A DNA stretch of 64,000 nt from Lachnospiraceae bacterium (GTDB taxonomy: Bacteria; Bacillota; Clostridia; Lachnospirales; Lachnospiraceae), in assembly GCA_002892395.1 (NCBI GenBank), contig NBBL01000007.1, positions 124,130 through 188,129 on the forward strand. The letters are read 5' to 3'. The notes below the pieces were generated by a model. That model was not told the origin of the DNA. It searched no databases and worked only from the letters and a program-made list of their open reading frames with translations. Below, in pieces: positions 53,350 through 60,812 of the stretch. Every line of letters starts with the position of its first letter. Positions within the stretch are counted from its first letter, which is position 1. The translations under genes and the position numbers were made by a program.

Positions 53350-54120
53350 TTATTCCAGCACACGTCCATCCCGGGAGATGGTGACCACCTGCCAGGGAAT
53401 GAACTTTCCGCTCGCCTTAAGGGCGTCCTCCGCAGCCCGCTGCAGTCCGCCGCAGCAGGGAACCTCCATCCGAACGATGGTGACGCTCCGAATCTCGTTG
53501 TCACGAATGATCTCTGTCAGCTTCTCTGCGTAATCTACCGCATCCAGCTTCGGACAGCCGATCAAGGTGATCTTCCCCTTCATGAAATCCTCGTGCATGT
53601 TCGCATACGCATATGCGGTACAGTCCGCTGCAATCAGAAGCTTTGCATTGTCATAAAAGGGCGCCCGGGTCGGAAGCAGTTTAATCTGGCACGGCCACTG
53701 ATTGAGACGCGAAACCGGTTTTGCATATGCCGCTCCAAATGCCGCTTTCTCCTCCTCTCTTTCCGCTTCCTCCCTGTCAAACCGCATAAAACGAGATCCC
53801 GGACATCCGTGCCCGGCAGCATGCCGTGCCATCTCCTCCATGTTGCTTCTCTCGCGCTCCGTCATTTTACTTTCCTCCGCTTTCTTCCTCTGACTTTTCT
53901 TAACAGCCGCCTCGTCGTAGGCAGGCGCCTCTCTTTCTTCAAATGTAATAGCCCCGGTGGGACAGTTCGGAAGACAGTCCCCGAAGCCGTCGCAGAAATG
54001 CTCCCTGACAAGCTTTGCCTTTCCGTCCACCATGTCAATGGCTCCTTCGTGACAGGCATTTGCACAGATGCCGCAACCGTTGCACCTTTCCTCGTCGATG
54101 TGAATAATCTTTCGAATCAT
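53350..54120 (-). CDS. Dicluster ferredoxin-type protein with C-terminal PCCGG domain
   Basis: The start is placed at the ATG at 54120, nine bases after AAAGGAG; an ATG six bases upstream is too close. The 256 residues have two 4Fe-4S motifs (CNGCGICANACHEGAI and CDGFGDCLPNCPTGAI), a charged linker with HGCPGSRFM, and an alpha/beta domain containing LLIAADCTAYAYANMHEDFM, LIGCPKLD and VPCCGGLQ. Such proteins often sit beside Crp/Fnr genes and hybrid-cluster proteins in clostridia, suggesting an electron-transfer or redox role. Confidence 0.82.
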   Translation of the reverse strand: MIRKIIHIDEERCNGCGICANACHEGAIDMVDGKAKLVREHFCDGFGDCLPNCPTGAITFEEREAPAYDEAAVKKSQRKKAEESKMTERERSNMEEMARHAAGHGCPGSRFMRFDREEAEREEEKAAFGAAYAKPVSRLNQWPCQIKLLPTRAPFYDNAKLLIAADCTAYAYANMHEDFMKGKITLIGCPKLDAVDYAEKLTEIIRDNEIRSVTIVRMEVPCCGGLQRAAEDALKASGKFIPWQVVTISRDGRVLE

Positions 54121-54162
54121 TTCCATGCTCTCCTTTGATCTCTGCTCCCGACCGCCCTGTCC

Positions 54163-54214
54163 CATCGCTCCGTTTCATCGCCCTGTTTCATCGCTCCGTT
54201 TCCTCGTTCTGTTT
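54163..54214. repeat. 13-bp degenerate tandem repeat in a gene leader
   Basis: CATCGCTCCGTTT, CATCGCCCTGTTT and CATCGCTCCGTTT follow directly, with a decayed fourth unit. It lies in the leader of the ferredoxin-type gene. Confidence 0.75.
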
Positions 54215-54248
54215 TCCCATCCCGAACGTGGACATTTGGTAGTCGATC

Positions 54249-54277
54249 TTGCTTCTCTTGCTACAGTATAGTATAGT
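54249..54277 (+). promoter_or_regulatory. Promoter of the Crp/Fnr regulator gene
   Basis: TTGCTT (54249-54254) and TATAGT (54272-54277) are separated by 17 bases. Confidence 0.5.
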
Positions 54278-54290
54278 GGCTACATTCCGT

Positions 54291-54308
54291 ATGTGGCTTT
54301 AACCACAT
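54291..54308 (+). promoter_or_regulatory. Palindromic operator before the Crp/Fnr gene
   Basis: ATGTGG-CTTTAA-CCACAT has perfect 6-base arms. It lies 14-31 bases after the -10 box, between the divergent ferredoxin-type and regulator genes. The spacing suits a Crp/Fnr dimer and suggests autoregulation. Confidence 0.6.
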
Positions 54309-54336
54309 TTTTAAAAAGATATTGAAGAGGCCGACG

Positions 54337-55041
54337 ATGCTTACATATCCTGCGCTGATTGCAAAGACTGTCCTGTTTCGAGACATGACGGCAGACGAAA
54401 GGAAGGAATGTCTGCTCTTTCTCCGGGCCACCGCCCAAACATACAAAAAAGGCTCTGTCCTTCTGCACGCGGGAGAACTGACAGATCGTATGGGACTGGT
54501 TTTATCCGGGAGCGTCACGATTGAAAGCAATGATATATGGGGAAACTGCACCATCCTCTCCCATATCGGAAAAGGAGGCTTCTTTGCCGAAACCTATGCA
54601 CTTCTGCGCGAAGAAGTCATGCTGGTGGATGTCCGCGCCAACGAAGAGACGGAAATCCTCTTTCTCCGGGTGTCCGGCTTGTTGGAAAAGCTCCCCGGCT
54701 CCCCCTGGAAAGAAAAGCTGATCCGGAACCTCCTTTTGATCTCTGCCCACAAAAATCTGACGCTCTCCAAAAGAAGCTTTCACACTTCTCCGAAAAGCGC
54801 CAGAGGGCGTATTTTATCTTATCTCAATACGGTATCGCTTCAAAAGCGCTCCGATGAATTCGAAATTCCCTTTGACCGCCAGCAGCTGGCCGACTATCTG
54901 AACCTGGAGCGCACGAATCTGTCCAAGGAGCTGACTCGAATGAAGCTGGACGGAATCATCGAATGCAAAAAAAACCATTTCCGGCTGATAAGCGGATCCA
55001 GTCAGGTCATCGATAGCGGCATTCCCGGTCACCGTGAATGA
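54337..55041 (+). CDS. Crp/Fnr family transcriptional regulator
   Basis: The ATG at 54337, after GAGG, gives 234 residues; a TTG at 54322 would add five. Residues about 15-125 form a cyclic-nucleotide-binding-like beta roll (GSVLLHAGELTDRMGLVLSG, GGFFAETYALL). A winged helix-turn-helix follows, with recognition helix in RQQLADYLNLERTNLSKELTRMKLDG. There is no N-terminal cysteine cluster like that of E. coli Fnr. It is divergent from the ferredoxin-type gene. Confidence 0.9.
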   Translation: MLTYPALIAKTVLFRDMTADERKECLLFLRATAQTYKKGSVLLHAGELTDRMGLVLSGSVTIESNDIWGNCTILSHIGKGGFFAETYALLREEVMLVDVRANEETEILFLRVSGLLEKLPGSPWKEKLIRNLLLISAHKNLTLSKRSFHTSPKSARGRILSYLNTVSLQKRSDEFEIPFDRQQLADYLNLERTNLSKELTRMKLDGIIECKKNHFRLISGSSQVIDSGIPGHRE

Positions 55042-55100
55042 TCGATTTCTCCTCTGAGTGAAGTATCGTAATGGCATGGTTTCGCGTTTCATTCAATGTT

Positions 55101-55616
55101 TTATGATTTATGAAATCCTTTTTTTGAAATACTCTTTTCTGCATCCTCCAGCGTTTGTTCATGGTTGATTCCGTTTGACAACACGTCATTGTAATATTGT
55201 AATGCAATTCTTCTTGCCAAGGCCCTATCTTCCATTGCCATATGTTCGGTAACGCCCTTTTTCTCATCTCGATCAGAATATAATTCACGATCCAGTCCCG
55301 TTTCAAACACCTCCGGAAGATGGAAGCTTTTACACAGTCTGTTTATTTTATTAATACTTTCCGTCATTAAGATATGTTTACTCCGTCTGTTTCTATCGTG
55401 CTCTATAAATCGCTCCCGGTATCCTTCAGGATCACTGAATCTAAGGGTGGGACTTAGGAGTAAGGGATCCGTCTGCTGTTTTATGATTGCATGGAAATAA
55501 TTGGGGATACCTTCCAAGGCTCTGTTGACAAAATCAAAATAATCCTCTATATCACTTTCATTATCGAATCGTTCTATCGTTTGCATTAAATTTTTAAGCT
55601 TTTCTACGTACATCAT
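55101..55616 (-). CDS. DUF3232-like protein
   Basis: The start at 55616 (or the adjacent ATG at 55613) follows AAAGGAGAAT and gives 171 residues. It is soluble and mostly helical (YVEKLKNLMQTIERFDNES, DRNRRSKHILMTESINKIN). It resembles small clostridial DUF3232 proteins, but I hold that assignment loosely. Base composition is lower in GC than the flanking region, as in other genes up to 60.8 kb. Confidence 0.6.
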   Translation of the reverse strand: MMYVEKLKNLMQTIERFDNESDIEDYFDFVNRALEGIPNYFHAIIKQQTDPLLLSPTLRFSDPEGYRERFIEHDRNRRSKHILMTESINKINRLCKSFHLPEVFETGLDRELYSDRDEKKGVTEHMAMEDRALARRIALQYYNDVLSNGINHEQTLEDAEKSISKKGFHKS

Positions 55617-55943
55617 ATTCTCCTTTTCATTAAGATCTCGCTTTATGATATCCTCGTTAAGCTGTACCATGTTATCAGCTGTATCATGTTATCAGACGGA
55701 GCGATTGCCTCCCTTAGTATGTTTTGTGTGGTAGTTTGAACTGGAGTTTCAGTGCAAGGTTGATGATCCATTTGCAACCCGCCAACAAGGGTATATCGGC
55801 GGCTATAAATGAATGTGCGAGTGTGTGAAGGAATTATAGGATTTCCTGTGATATGATTTCTTACCAAACAGCCCTGATAACAGCAGTTTCGGCTGTCTGG
55901 CAGTTGCTTAGTATATATTCCATACCGGATGGTATGTCAAGAG

Positions 55944-55968
55944 CGGGCAGGGTTTTCTGCCCGTTTTT
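55944..55968 (+). terminator. Intrinsic terminator without an obvious upstream gene
   Basis: CGGGCAG-GGTTTT-CTGCCCG followed by TTTTT is a 7-bp stem with a U-tract on the plus strand. No plus-strand gene precedes it here; it may be left over from a lost element. Confidence 0.75.
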
Positions 55969-55983
55969 GACGGTATTTAGAAC

Positions 55984-56120
55984 TTAGTCCGGCAGCCGAT
56001 CCTCGTACATGATTGCCGGCTCGCCATAGACCTGAATTCCTGGAGGAGTTTCTGAACGATCTGGCGTTTTCCTTCGGTCATAACGACTTTATGGATGGGT
56101 TTCTTTTTTCTCACTGCCAT
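55984..56120 (-). pseudogene. IS256-family transposase remnant with internal deletion
   Basis: From the ATG at 56120 the frame encodes MAVRKKKPIHKVVMTEGKRQ followed by IVQKLLQEF, the N-terminus of clostridial IS256-type transposases. It then shifts by deletion into GEPAIMYEDRLPD and a stop at 55984-55986; the AIMYEDRL part resembles the end of the same family, which I hold less firmly. Total length is 137 bases, not a multiple of three. The catalytic DDE region is absent. Confidence 0.75.
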
Positions 56121-56129
56121 AACAAAAGC

Positions 56130-56158
56130 CTCCTGTGATTTAGTGTATATCACAGGAG
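56130..56158. repeat. Hairpin in the leader of the transposase remnant
   Basis: CTCCTGTGAT (56130-56139) and ATCACAGGAG (56149-56158) are perfect 10-bp inverted repeats around a 9-base loop, with the transposase remnant start 10 bases away. The stem covers the ribosome binding site (GGAGG), which could keep transposase translation low. Confidence 0.7.
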
Positions 56159-56352
56159 ACCCATTCGGAACCCTTCATCTGCTTTTTACAGAAAAACTTT
56201 CATACTCTCGAAATTTCTTCCGTAGATTACGGAACATACATTGGTCTGATGTACACATTTTTTGATCTTGAAGATACCTATGGTCTTCATGTGTATGATT
56301 TTGTTGTCATTTGGTTGTCGCCATGACAACCGATCGACAACATTTTTACCGT

Positions 56353-57786
56353 TTAATCTTCATGTTTTTCACCATGACCGGGTATGCTCTCTCCTTCCCG
56401 AAGACAAATCCGTGCCGTTGGAGACTTAATGTTTCCGTCTCGATATATTATACCTGATTGAATCATCGGATTGATAATTTCTTTGAGAAAGCGGGTTCTT
56501 TGCGAATAGCCGACGTGAGCCTGAAGTTCTTTAACAGCCTTGGGGCCCTCCTCTCTTAAAAATTGAATAACTTTTTCTGTATCAGGCATTTGTTCTCTAT
56601 CCCACGCCTGTGCTATAGGTTCATAAAGTCTGTCAAACAAACGCAGATCAAGAAACCCCGGATGAATGGAAACAACCGGCTGAAGATGGTCATCACTGTC
56701 ACTATAGCTATCTATCATCGTCTGAAATCCGGTTCCACCTCGCTCCATTAAATTTGCAACATCCAGACAGGACGCAATAATGGAATTTCTTCGGATCGAC
56801 GGGATCGTCCCCACCGGATAGGCATCGTAGCTTTTCGGAAGCAGCCAGGATCCAGGTGACACAATATCAATCCTGTCGCTGTAAATATCCACATCAATCT
56901 GTGTTCCTGCTATAGAATAGTCTCTGTGCGCAATCGCATTGACCATCGCTTCTCTGACAGCTTCTTTGGGATACGACCGGATCTCCTCTCTTCCCCAGTT
57001 TTCCGTCTTTCTCCAACCTGTTTTTGTATTTCTTTCAATGAAGTTTAGCGTACTTCTGAGCACTTGTGATAGAGAACCTTTGAACCTGTCACTGTCAAGG
57101 ACGGTGCCGGTTTTAGTCTTTCCACGCCACAGGCGGCAGCTAACCAGAGTATCAGCTCCGGCATAATCATTCTTAAACATCAGGAAACCGGATTTTGCAA
57201 ATCCATCCTTTGTGACAATCTCCTCATTCTGCAGTTCCTTCAAGGTCGGAACAGACTTGTCTTGACGAAATTCTCTGCAAAGATCAATATATTCAGTCCA
57301 GCCCTCTTCCTCATACAGAACATCAGTGCTTTCGTTATCGACACCATGTTTCCGTTTTGACAAAGATATAATGTCTTCCGGCGTAGCCGGTGTGGAATTG
57401 CCGTCACCCTTTATATAAACCGTCTCATTGAAATCGCCTTCACGGTAACGCACAATAGAATCCGATGGTGCAACGTGAACAGCCAGAACAAATTTCTCTG
57501 CTGCTTCATCAACGCTCCGCATCATATAGCTGATTTTGACATGTGGAAAAATATGCCGGTCATTGACTGTTGCAATCAGATTTTTTGTCCGATCAATGTC
57601 CCCCAGATCTATTCCAAATGCCTCCCCATCGTTTGAAACGCCAACGAATAGAATACCTCCATCCCCATTGGCATATCCAACAAGTGATTTTGCCCATTTT
57701 ACCGGACTGTCTGGATTTAACACTGCCTTATATTCATACTTCCTGTCTTCCACAATAACATCCGAGTATAATTTCGTGATTCTCAT
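56353..57786 (-). CDS. AlbA_2 and ATPase-fold transcriptional regulator-like protein
   Basis: The 477-residue protein starts with an AlbA_2 (Schlafen-type DNA-binding) domain: EYKAVLNPDSPVKWAKSLVGYAN and GGILFVGVSNDGEAFGI. A HATPase_c_4 domain follows (YPKEAVREAMVNAIAHRDYS, RIDIVSPGSWLLP, MERGGTGFQTMI), then a C-terminal winged helix (VIQFLREEGPKAVKELQAHVG). Such proteins are putative regulators, some linked with mobile elements or defence. A phased repeat array lies just upstream and may be its own operator. Confidence 0.85.
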   Translation of the reverse strand: MRITKLYSDVIVEDRKYEYKAVLNPDSPVKWAKSLVGYANGDGGILFVGVSNDGEAFGIDLGDIDRTKNLIATVNDRHIFPHVKISYMMRSVDEAAEKFVLAVHVAPSDSIVRYREGDFNETVYIKGDGNSTPATPEDIISLSKRKHGVDNESTDVLYEEEGWTEYIDLCREFRQDKSVPTLKELQNEEIVTKDGFAKSGFLMFKNDYAGADTLVSCRLWRGKTKTGTVLDSDRFKGSLSQVLRSTLNFIERNTKTGWRKTENWGREEIRSYPKEAVREAMVNAIAHRDYSIAGTQIDVDIYSDRIDIVSPGSWLLPKSYDAYPVGTIPSIRRNSIIASCLDVANLMERGGTGFQTMIDSYSDSDDHLQPVVSIHPGFLDLRLFDRLYEPIAQAWDREQMPDTEKVIQFLREEGPKAVKELQAHVGYSQRTRFLKEIINPMIQSGIIYRDGNIKSPTARICLREGESIPGHGEKHED

Positions 57787-57825
57787 GTGATAATCCTCCG
57801 CAACTCTTCTTTCATTACCCTATCA

Positions 57826-57866
57826 AACATTGTTTAACGTTGCAAGAACATTGTTCGACATTGTTC
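57826..57866. promoter_or_regulatory. Helically phased AACATTGTT array, proximal cluster
   Basis: Boxes start at 57826 (AACATTGTT), 57836 (AACGTTGCA), 57847 (AACATTGTT) and 57857 (GACATTGTT), spaced 10, 11 and 10 bases. The third sits in the palindrome GAACATTGTTC. The array lies 40-80 bases upstream of the AlbA_2 start codon. Confidence 0.7.
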
Positions 57867-57968
57867 TAATTAGGAATGTTGAATCTCAAACTTCAAATCC
57901 TGTGAGCTGATATTACTCTATTTTTCCACGTAAGAACTAGGCTTATAGCCTCCGAAAAAATCTTGGCG

Positions 57969-58016
57969 AACATTATTCAAACATTGTTACAACATTGCAC
58001 AGTTTACCAATGTTGA
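57969..58016. promoter_or_regulatory. AACATTGTT array, distal cluster
   Basis: Boxes at 57969 (AACATTATT), 57980 (AACATTGTT) and 57991 (AACATTGCA) are exactly 11 bases apart, with an inverted CAATGTTGAA at about 58009. It is about 110 bases beyond the proximal cluster. Confidence 0.65.
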
Positions 58017-58489
58017 AACACTCCAACTGCGCAACGTCCTGCCCTTGTCCTTATATCCTCAGGTATAGAGGTACTTCAACGTAAAAAGAGCACAGAGAAT
58101 ATCTCCATGCTCCAAAAGTCCGTATTTTTCTGCCATATCAGGATATTCCAACCAATATCCATTCTGCAGAAGCACCTACATATATTTTCTACCACTTTAT
58201 CTATCGCTTATCTACCACATCGCAACAATCTGAAGAAAAAAGATGTAGATATCATCTCGATCAATGTTTTCCAGGCATCCTTGCCTCAGCTGTGTCTGAC
58301 CTCCTGAATATACTGATCCAGCTTCTCCCTTTCGATTAACGGCGGCGCGCCTGGGTTCATGCAGCTGATATCCATTATCTTACCAAAGCTTGATCATATC
58401 AAAGATTTTAGCGATCATCTTTCTATCGATTCATCAAAAGATTGGGAAGATGCAAGGTTCTCCTTATTTTAATGTCTTTCCTTTTCCCT

Positions 58490-58711
58490 TCATTTCCACT
58501 TGTAACCAATCCCCCAAACGGTTTCTATGGGAGCCATCCCTTCTTTCTGAAATTTTGCCCGAGTCTTTTTCCCATGTTCTCAAATGGCAGACGCGTCGCC
58601 TGTCCCTTCATATCCGAAAATCATTTCATAGATCTGCTCTTTTGAAAAAACATGGCCCCTTCTGCGGGCCAGCAACTTGCAAATCTGATATTCCGATTTC
58701 GTGAGGTTAAA
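58490..58711 (-). pseudogene. OmpR-type response regulator C-terminal remnant with in-frame stop
   Basis: The frame reads FNLTKSEYQICKLLARRRGH, continues VFSKEQIYEMIFGYEGTGDAS, meets a TGA at 58580-58582, then continues EHGKKTRAKFQKEGMAPIET and VWGIGYKWK to a stop at 58490. This is the winged-helix effector domain of OmpR-type regulators. The receiver domain is missing, and the 5' side abuts the terminator at 58733-58786. Confidence 0.85.
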
Positions 58712-58730
58712 TTTCCTTATTGCCCGCGCA

Positions 58731-58786
58731 AAAAGAAGAGCAGGCATCCTACCGAACACACCGTTCCGTAAGACCCTGCTCTTCTT
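58731..58786 (-). terminator. Intrinsic terminator after hicAB
   Basis: A perfect 12-bp stem AAGAAGAGCAGG/CCTGCTCTTCTT (58733-58744 with 58775-58786) has a 30-base loop that can form a smaller stem. On the minus strand it ends in TTTTT. It lies about 100 bases after the hicB stop. Confidence 0.8.
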
Positions 58787-58884
58787 ATTTTCTGCTATTA
58801 CCCGCAAACCGCGGCTATCACGGAAATAAAGTCAAAATATAGGCTGTTATCAATTTGTTATCATGAGATATTACCAAGCCATGA

Positions 58885-59247
58885 TCAAACTTTTTCCAGT
58901 GCGTCATTTTTAGAGAGCAGATAGACACAATACTGGTTCATGCTGACTCCTTCTTCTTTGGAATGCTCAGCCAGTCTCCTATGAAGGCTCTTTGGAATAC
59001 GTAATTTGAACTGTCCTGAATACCCTTCCATATTCACCGGTTCCGCAATAGCAACACCTCCTTCTATAGCCGCAGCGATCCATTCTTTCTTTGCATCCTC
59101 AGCGTTTTTCGCAACGCTCTCCATGGAATCTCCAACGGTAAGACATCCAGGAAGGTCCGGATACCGCGCTACATAACCACTTTCGTCCGGATCTGGTAGG
59201 ATTTCCAGACGATACGGAAGGCTCATATAATATTCAATCGTTTTCAT
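58885..59247 (-). CDS. hicB: HicB-family antitoxin
   Basis: The 120-residue protein has an N-terminal HicB fold (SGYVARYPDLPGCLTVGDSMESVAKNA) and a C-terminal ribbon-helix-helix DNA-binding part (FKLRIPKSLHRRLAEHSKEE). It should bind and neutralise HicA and repress the operon. It overlaps hicA by 14 bases. Confidence 0.93.
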   Translation of the reverse strand: MKTIEYYMSLPYRLEILPDPDESGYVARYPDLPGCLTVGDSMESVAKNAEDAKKEWIAAAIEGGVAIAEPVNMEGYSGQFKLRIPKSLHRRLAEHSKEEGVSMNQYCVYLLSKNDALEKV

Positions 59248-59482
59248 GTGCTGATTCCTCCACCACTTCTCGAACCATCTCTACATATATCTTCTTGATT
59301 GGTTCATGCTTGGGAATTGTAATCGGATTCCTGCCCGGTTTACGGAATGTATAATGACTGCTTCCGCTCTTTGGCGCATTCATCTCATAACCATAGCTTT
59401 CGAGAACCTTCTTCAGTTCATCAAAACGCATATCCTTTGACAGAGAAAGAATCCTACTCAGTAACTTATCCCATTTAGACAT
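59234..59482 (-). CDS. hicA: HicA-family mRNA interferase toxin
   Basis: The 82-residue protein has the double-stranded-RNA-binding-like HicA fold: FDELKKVLESYGYEMNAPKSG, catalytic His43 in SSHYTFRKPG, and TIPKHEPIKKIYV. It should cut mRNA when free of HicB. It is the first gene of the pair. The N-terminus is about 15 residues longer than compact HicA proteins. The ribosome binding site is GGAGG. Confidence 0.93.
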   Translation of the reverse strand: MSKWDKLLSRILSLSKDMRFDELKKVLESYGYEMNAPKSGSSHYTFRKPGRNPITIPKHEPIKKIYVEMVREVVEESAHEND

Positions 59483-59499
59483 TCTTGCCTCCTGCCTTT

Positions 59500-59528
59500 A
59501 TTATATATGGTGTCGTATTTGGTGTCAA
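59500..59528 (-). promoter_or_regulatory. Perfect consensus promoter of hicAB
   Basis: On the minus strand TTGACA (59523-59528) and TATAAT (59500-59505) are exactly 17 bases apart. A direct repeat TGGTGTC (at about 59507 and 59519, 12-base period on the plus strand) overlaps the spacer and the -35 box and is a candidate HicB operator. Confidence 0.85.
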
Positions 59529-59630
59529 TTATGATCTGCTAATTTCTGATACATCTTCATCAGTTCAGCAACACAATCTGATTCTGACATCTTCGTAATG
59601 TGACGCGGCAGAAAAAGAAGGAACAACGCA

Positions 59631-59978
59631 ATGCCAAGAAAGTCTAAAAGGCCATGCCGCTTTCCCGGCTACCCCAACCTTACGGACGATGTTTATTGTG
59701 AGGAACACGCCAAGGTTATAGAGCGACACTATGAGAAATTCCAGCGCGGCTACTCTCCCGGCAAGCGGTATGGACGCGCTTGGACACGCATCCGCGCACG
59801 GTACGTCCACAAGCATCCGCTTTGCGAGCTGTGTCTTAAGGAAGGACGCTACATTGCTGTCGAGGAGGTGCATCACATCATTCCTCTCTCCGAGGGCGGG
59901 ACAAATGACGAGTCAAACCTGATGTCCTTGTGCCGGAATTGCCACGAAAAGATCCACAAAGAGAGCGGCGACAGATAA
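59631..59978 (+). CDS. Small HNH endonuclease
   Basis: The 115-residue protein has a zinc-type HNH motif: CELCLKEGRY, EEVHHIIPLSEGGTN, NLMSLCRNCHEKIHKE. An N-terminal part with CRFPGYPNL and YCEEHAK may bind a second metal. This type is common next to phage terminase genes, but no terminase is present, so it is probably a stray phage gene. AAGGAAC precedes the ATG. Confidence 0.85.
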   Translation: MPRKSKRPCRFPGYPNLTDDVYCEEHAKVIERHYEKFQRGYSPGKRYGRAWTRIRARYVHKHPLCELCLKEGRYIAVEEVHHIIPLSEGGTNDESNLMSLCRNCHEKIHKESGDR

Positions 59979-60483
59979 AAGGCAGTCCCCGGGTAGAGAA
60001 TTACCTTTCATCATTCATAGAGATCCATGTTTCTCAGTGCCTTAAGCTGATCACGTTTTGTATAAATCACATTCAGGATATAGACCTTTCCAGATCATCA
60101 AACACGTCCCCGAGCGATCTGCCTTCACCGGCAACAGACTGTGTGTAGCTGTGCTGAAGTTTTGCATCAAGTTCAGCGTCTGACATTGCATCCAGTGTTC
60201 TTGGTTCTGCCGGGACAGTCAGCGAAAGAGGAAATGCTTTCTGTCGAATGATCCGACCTACAGGATCAGTCCTTCGGCCTGTCCCTTCTCGACTTTGATG
60301 TCGGTGAGCTCGACAAACTCCTCGGCAACGGAAACGAGGAGCTGATCAAAGAGATTGAGTCCAAATTGAAAGGATACATAGCAACATGTTCGATTCTCAT
60401 AGCCAGTCTCCTATCCTACTTGCTTCTCGATGATCAATTTTCTATAGACGATTTTCCAATAGCCATGCGTTCAATGTCCAAGC
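59979..60483. other. Region of gene fragments between the HNH gene and the DUF1287 remnant
   Basis: Apart from the antitoxin/toxin remnant, a plus-strand frame at about 60280-60470 reads LLDFDVGELDKLLGNGNEEL and ends soon after. It looks like part of a larger gene (perhaps phage-related) but I could not identify it. Confidence 0.45.
60011..60250 (-). pseudogene. RelB/DinJ-type antitoxin remnant joined to a toxin-like end
   Basis: On the minus strand one frame reads AFPLSLTVPAEPRTLDAMSD, then AELDAKLQHSYTQSVAGEG and RSLGDVFDDLERSIS, to a stop at 60073-60075; this resembles the C-terminal half of RelB/DinJ antitoxins. In another frame the same DNA continues LNVIYTKRDQLKALRNMDLYE to a stop at 60011-60013, possibly the end of an associated protein. 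No start region is visible, so both are broken. Confidence 0.55.
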
Positions 60484-60741
60484 TTACTCAGACACCCTGT
60501 AATGCCCTATGAGATCATCGCGACTTTCTAAAATATCCTGTTCATATCTTGTCTGCCAGACTCCATTATGGTGAATGACATAGGGGACTCCGTTTTTATT
60601 TCTTCTATCGGATATGATGCCGATATGATTTTGGAAAATAACGATATCTCCGCCTTGCCATTCAGTAGTATCTGAAATATATGAAGAAATCATCAAATAC
60701 TTGACAGCATTATTATGAGCGTCTATATTATAGACAGACAC
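60484..60741 (-). pseudogene. DUF1287 protein, N-terminally truncated
   Basis: The 85 residues from a GTG at 60741 include EWQGGDIVIFQNHIGIISDR and GVPYVIHHNG with IGHYRV, the C-terminal core of DUF1287 proteins, usually about 200 residues. Homology-like sequence (VYNID) continues to about 60780, where the tetR upstream region begins. The gene has lost its N-terminal half and any signal peptide. Confidence 0.75.
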
Positions 60742-60775
60742 TCGTTCTGTATGAATGAGTTTATATTTAGCATAT

Positions 60776-60795
60776 AAGTTAGCCTTTGCTAATAT
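60776..60795 (+). promoter_or_regulatory. Operator-like palindrome before tetR
   Basis: AAGTTAG-CCTTTG-CTAATAT contains the palindrome TTAGC-N4-GCTAA and matches the Tad operon operator (22616-22635) at 16 of 20 positions. It overlaps a possible TTG start at 60786, which argues for a later start of the regulator. Confidence 0.6.
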
Positions 60796-60812
60796 GGAAA
60801 ACAGTCGAGGAG

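Larger units (their letters stand above)
55617..56352. other. Mobile-element remnant region
   Basis: This 736-base gap contains an IS256-type transposase scrap, its leader hairpin and a plus-oriented terminator, listed separately. An open frame at 55643-55867 has no recognisable domain and I do not call it. Nothing else was identified. Confidence 0.5.
57787..58489. other. AT-rich spacer with repeat boxes, no gene recognised
   Basis: The right part of the AlbA_2 gene leader carries the AACATTGTT arrays. From about 58020 to 58489 I see no gene; a minus-strand frame from 58374 (NPGAPPLIEREKLDQYIQEV) is only about 30 codons and may be another remnant. Confidence 0.5.

Noticed and set aside
55643-55867. 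A 74-codon minus-strand open frame
   Set aside because: No domain, no clear ribosome binding site, and it lies in a region of element remnants.
58580-58582. TGA as a selenocysteine codon in the response-regulator remnant
   Set aside because: The gene is already truncated, response regulators have no Cys/Sec at this place, and no selenocysteine insertion genes were seen.
60280-60470. Plus-strand fragment reading LLDFDVGELDKLLGNGNEEL
   Set aside because: It looks like real protein sequence but has no start and I could not assign a family, so it is only mentioned in the region note.
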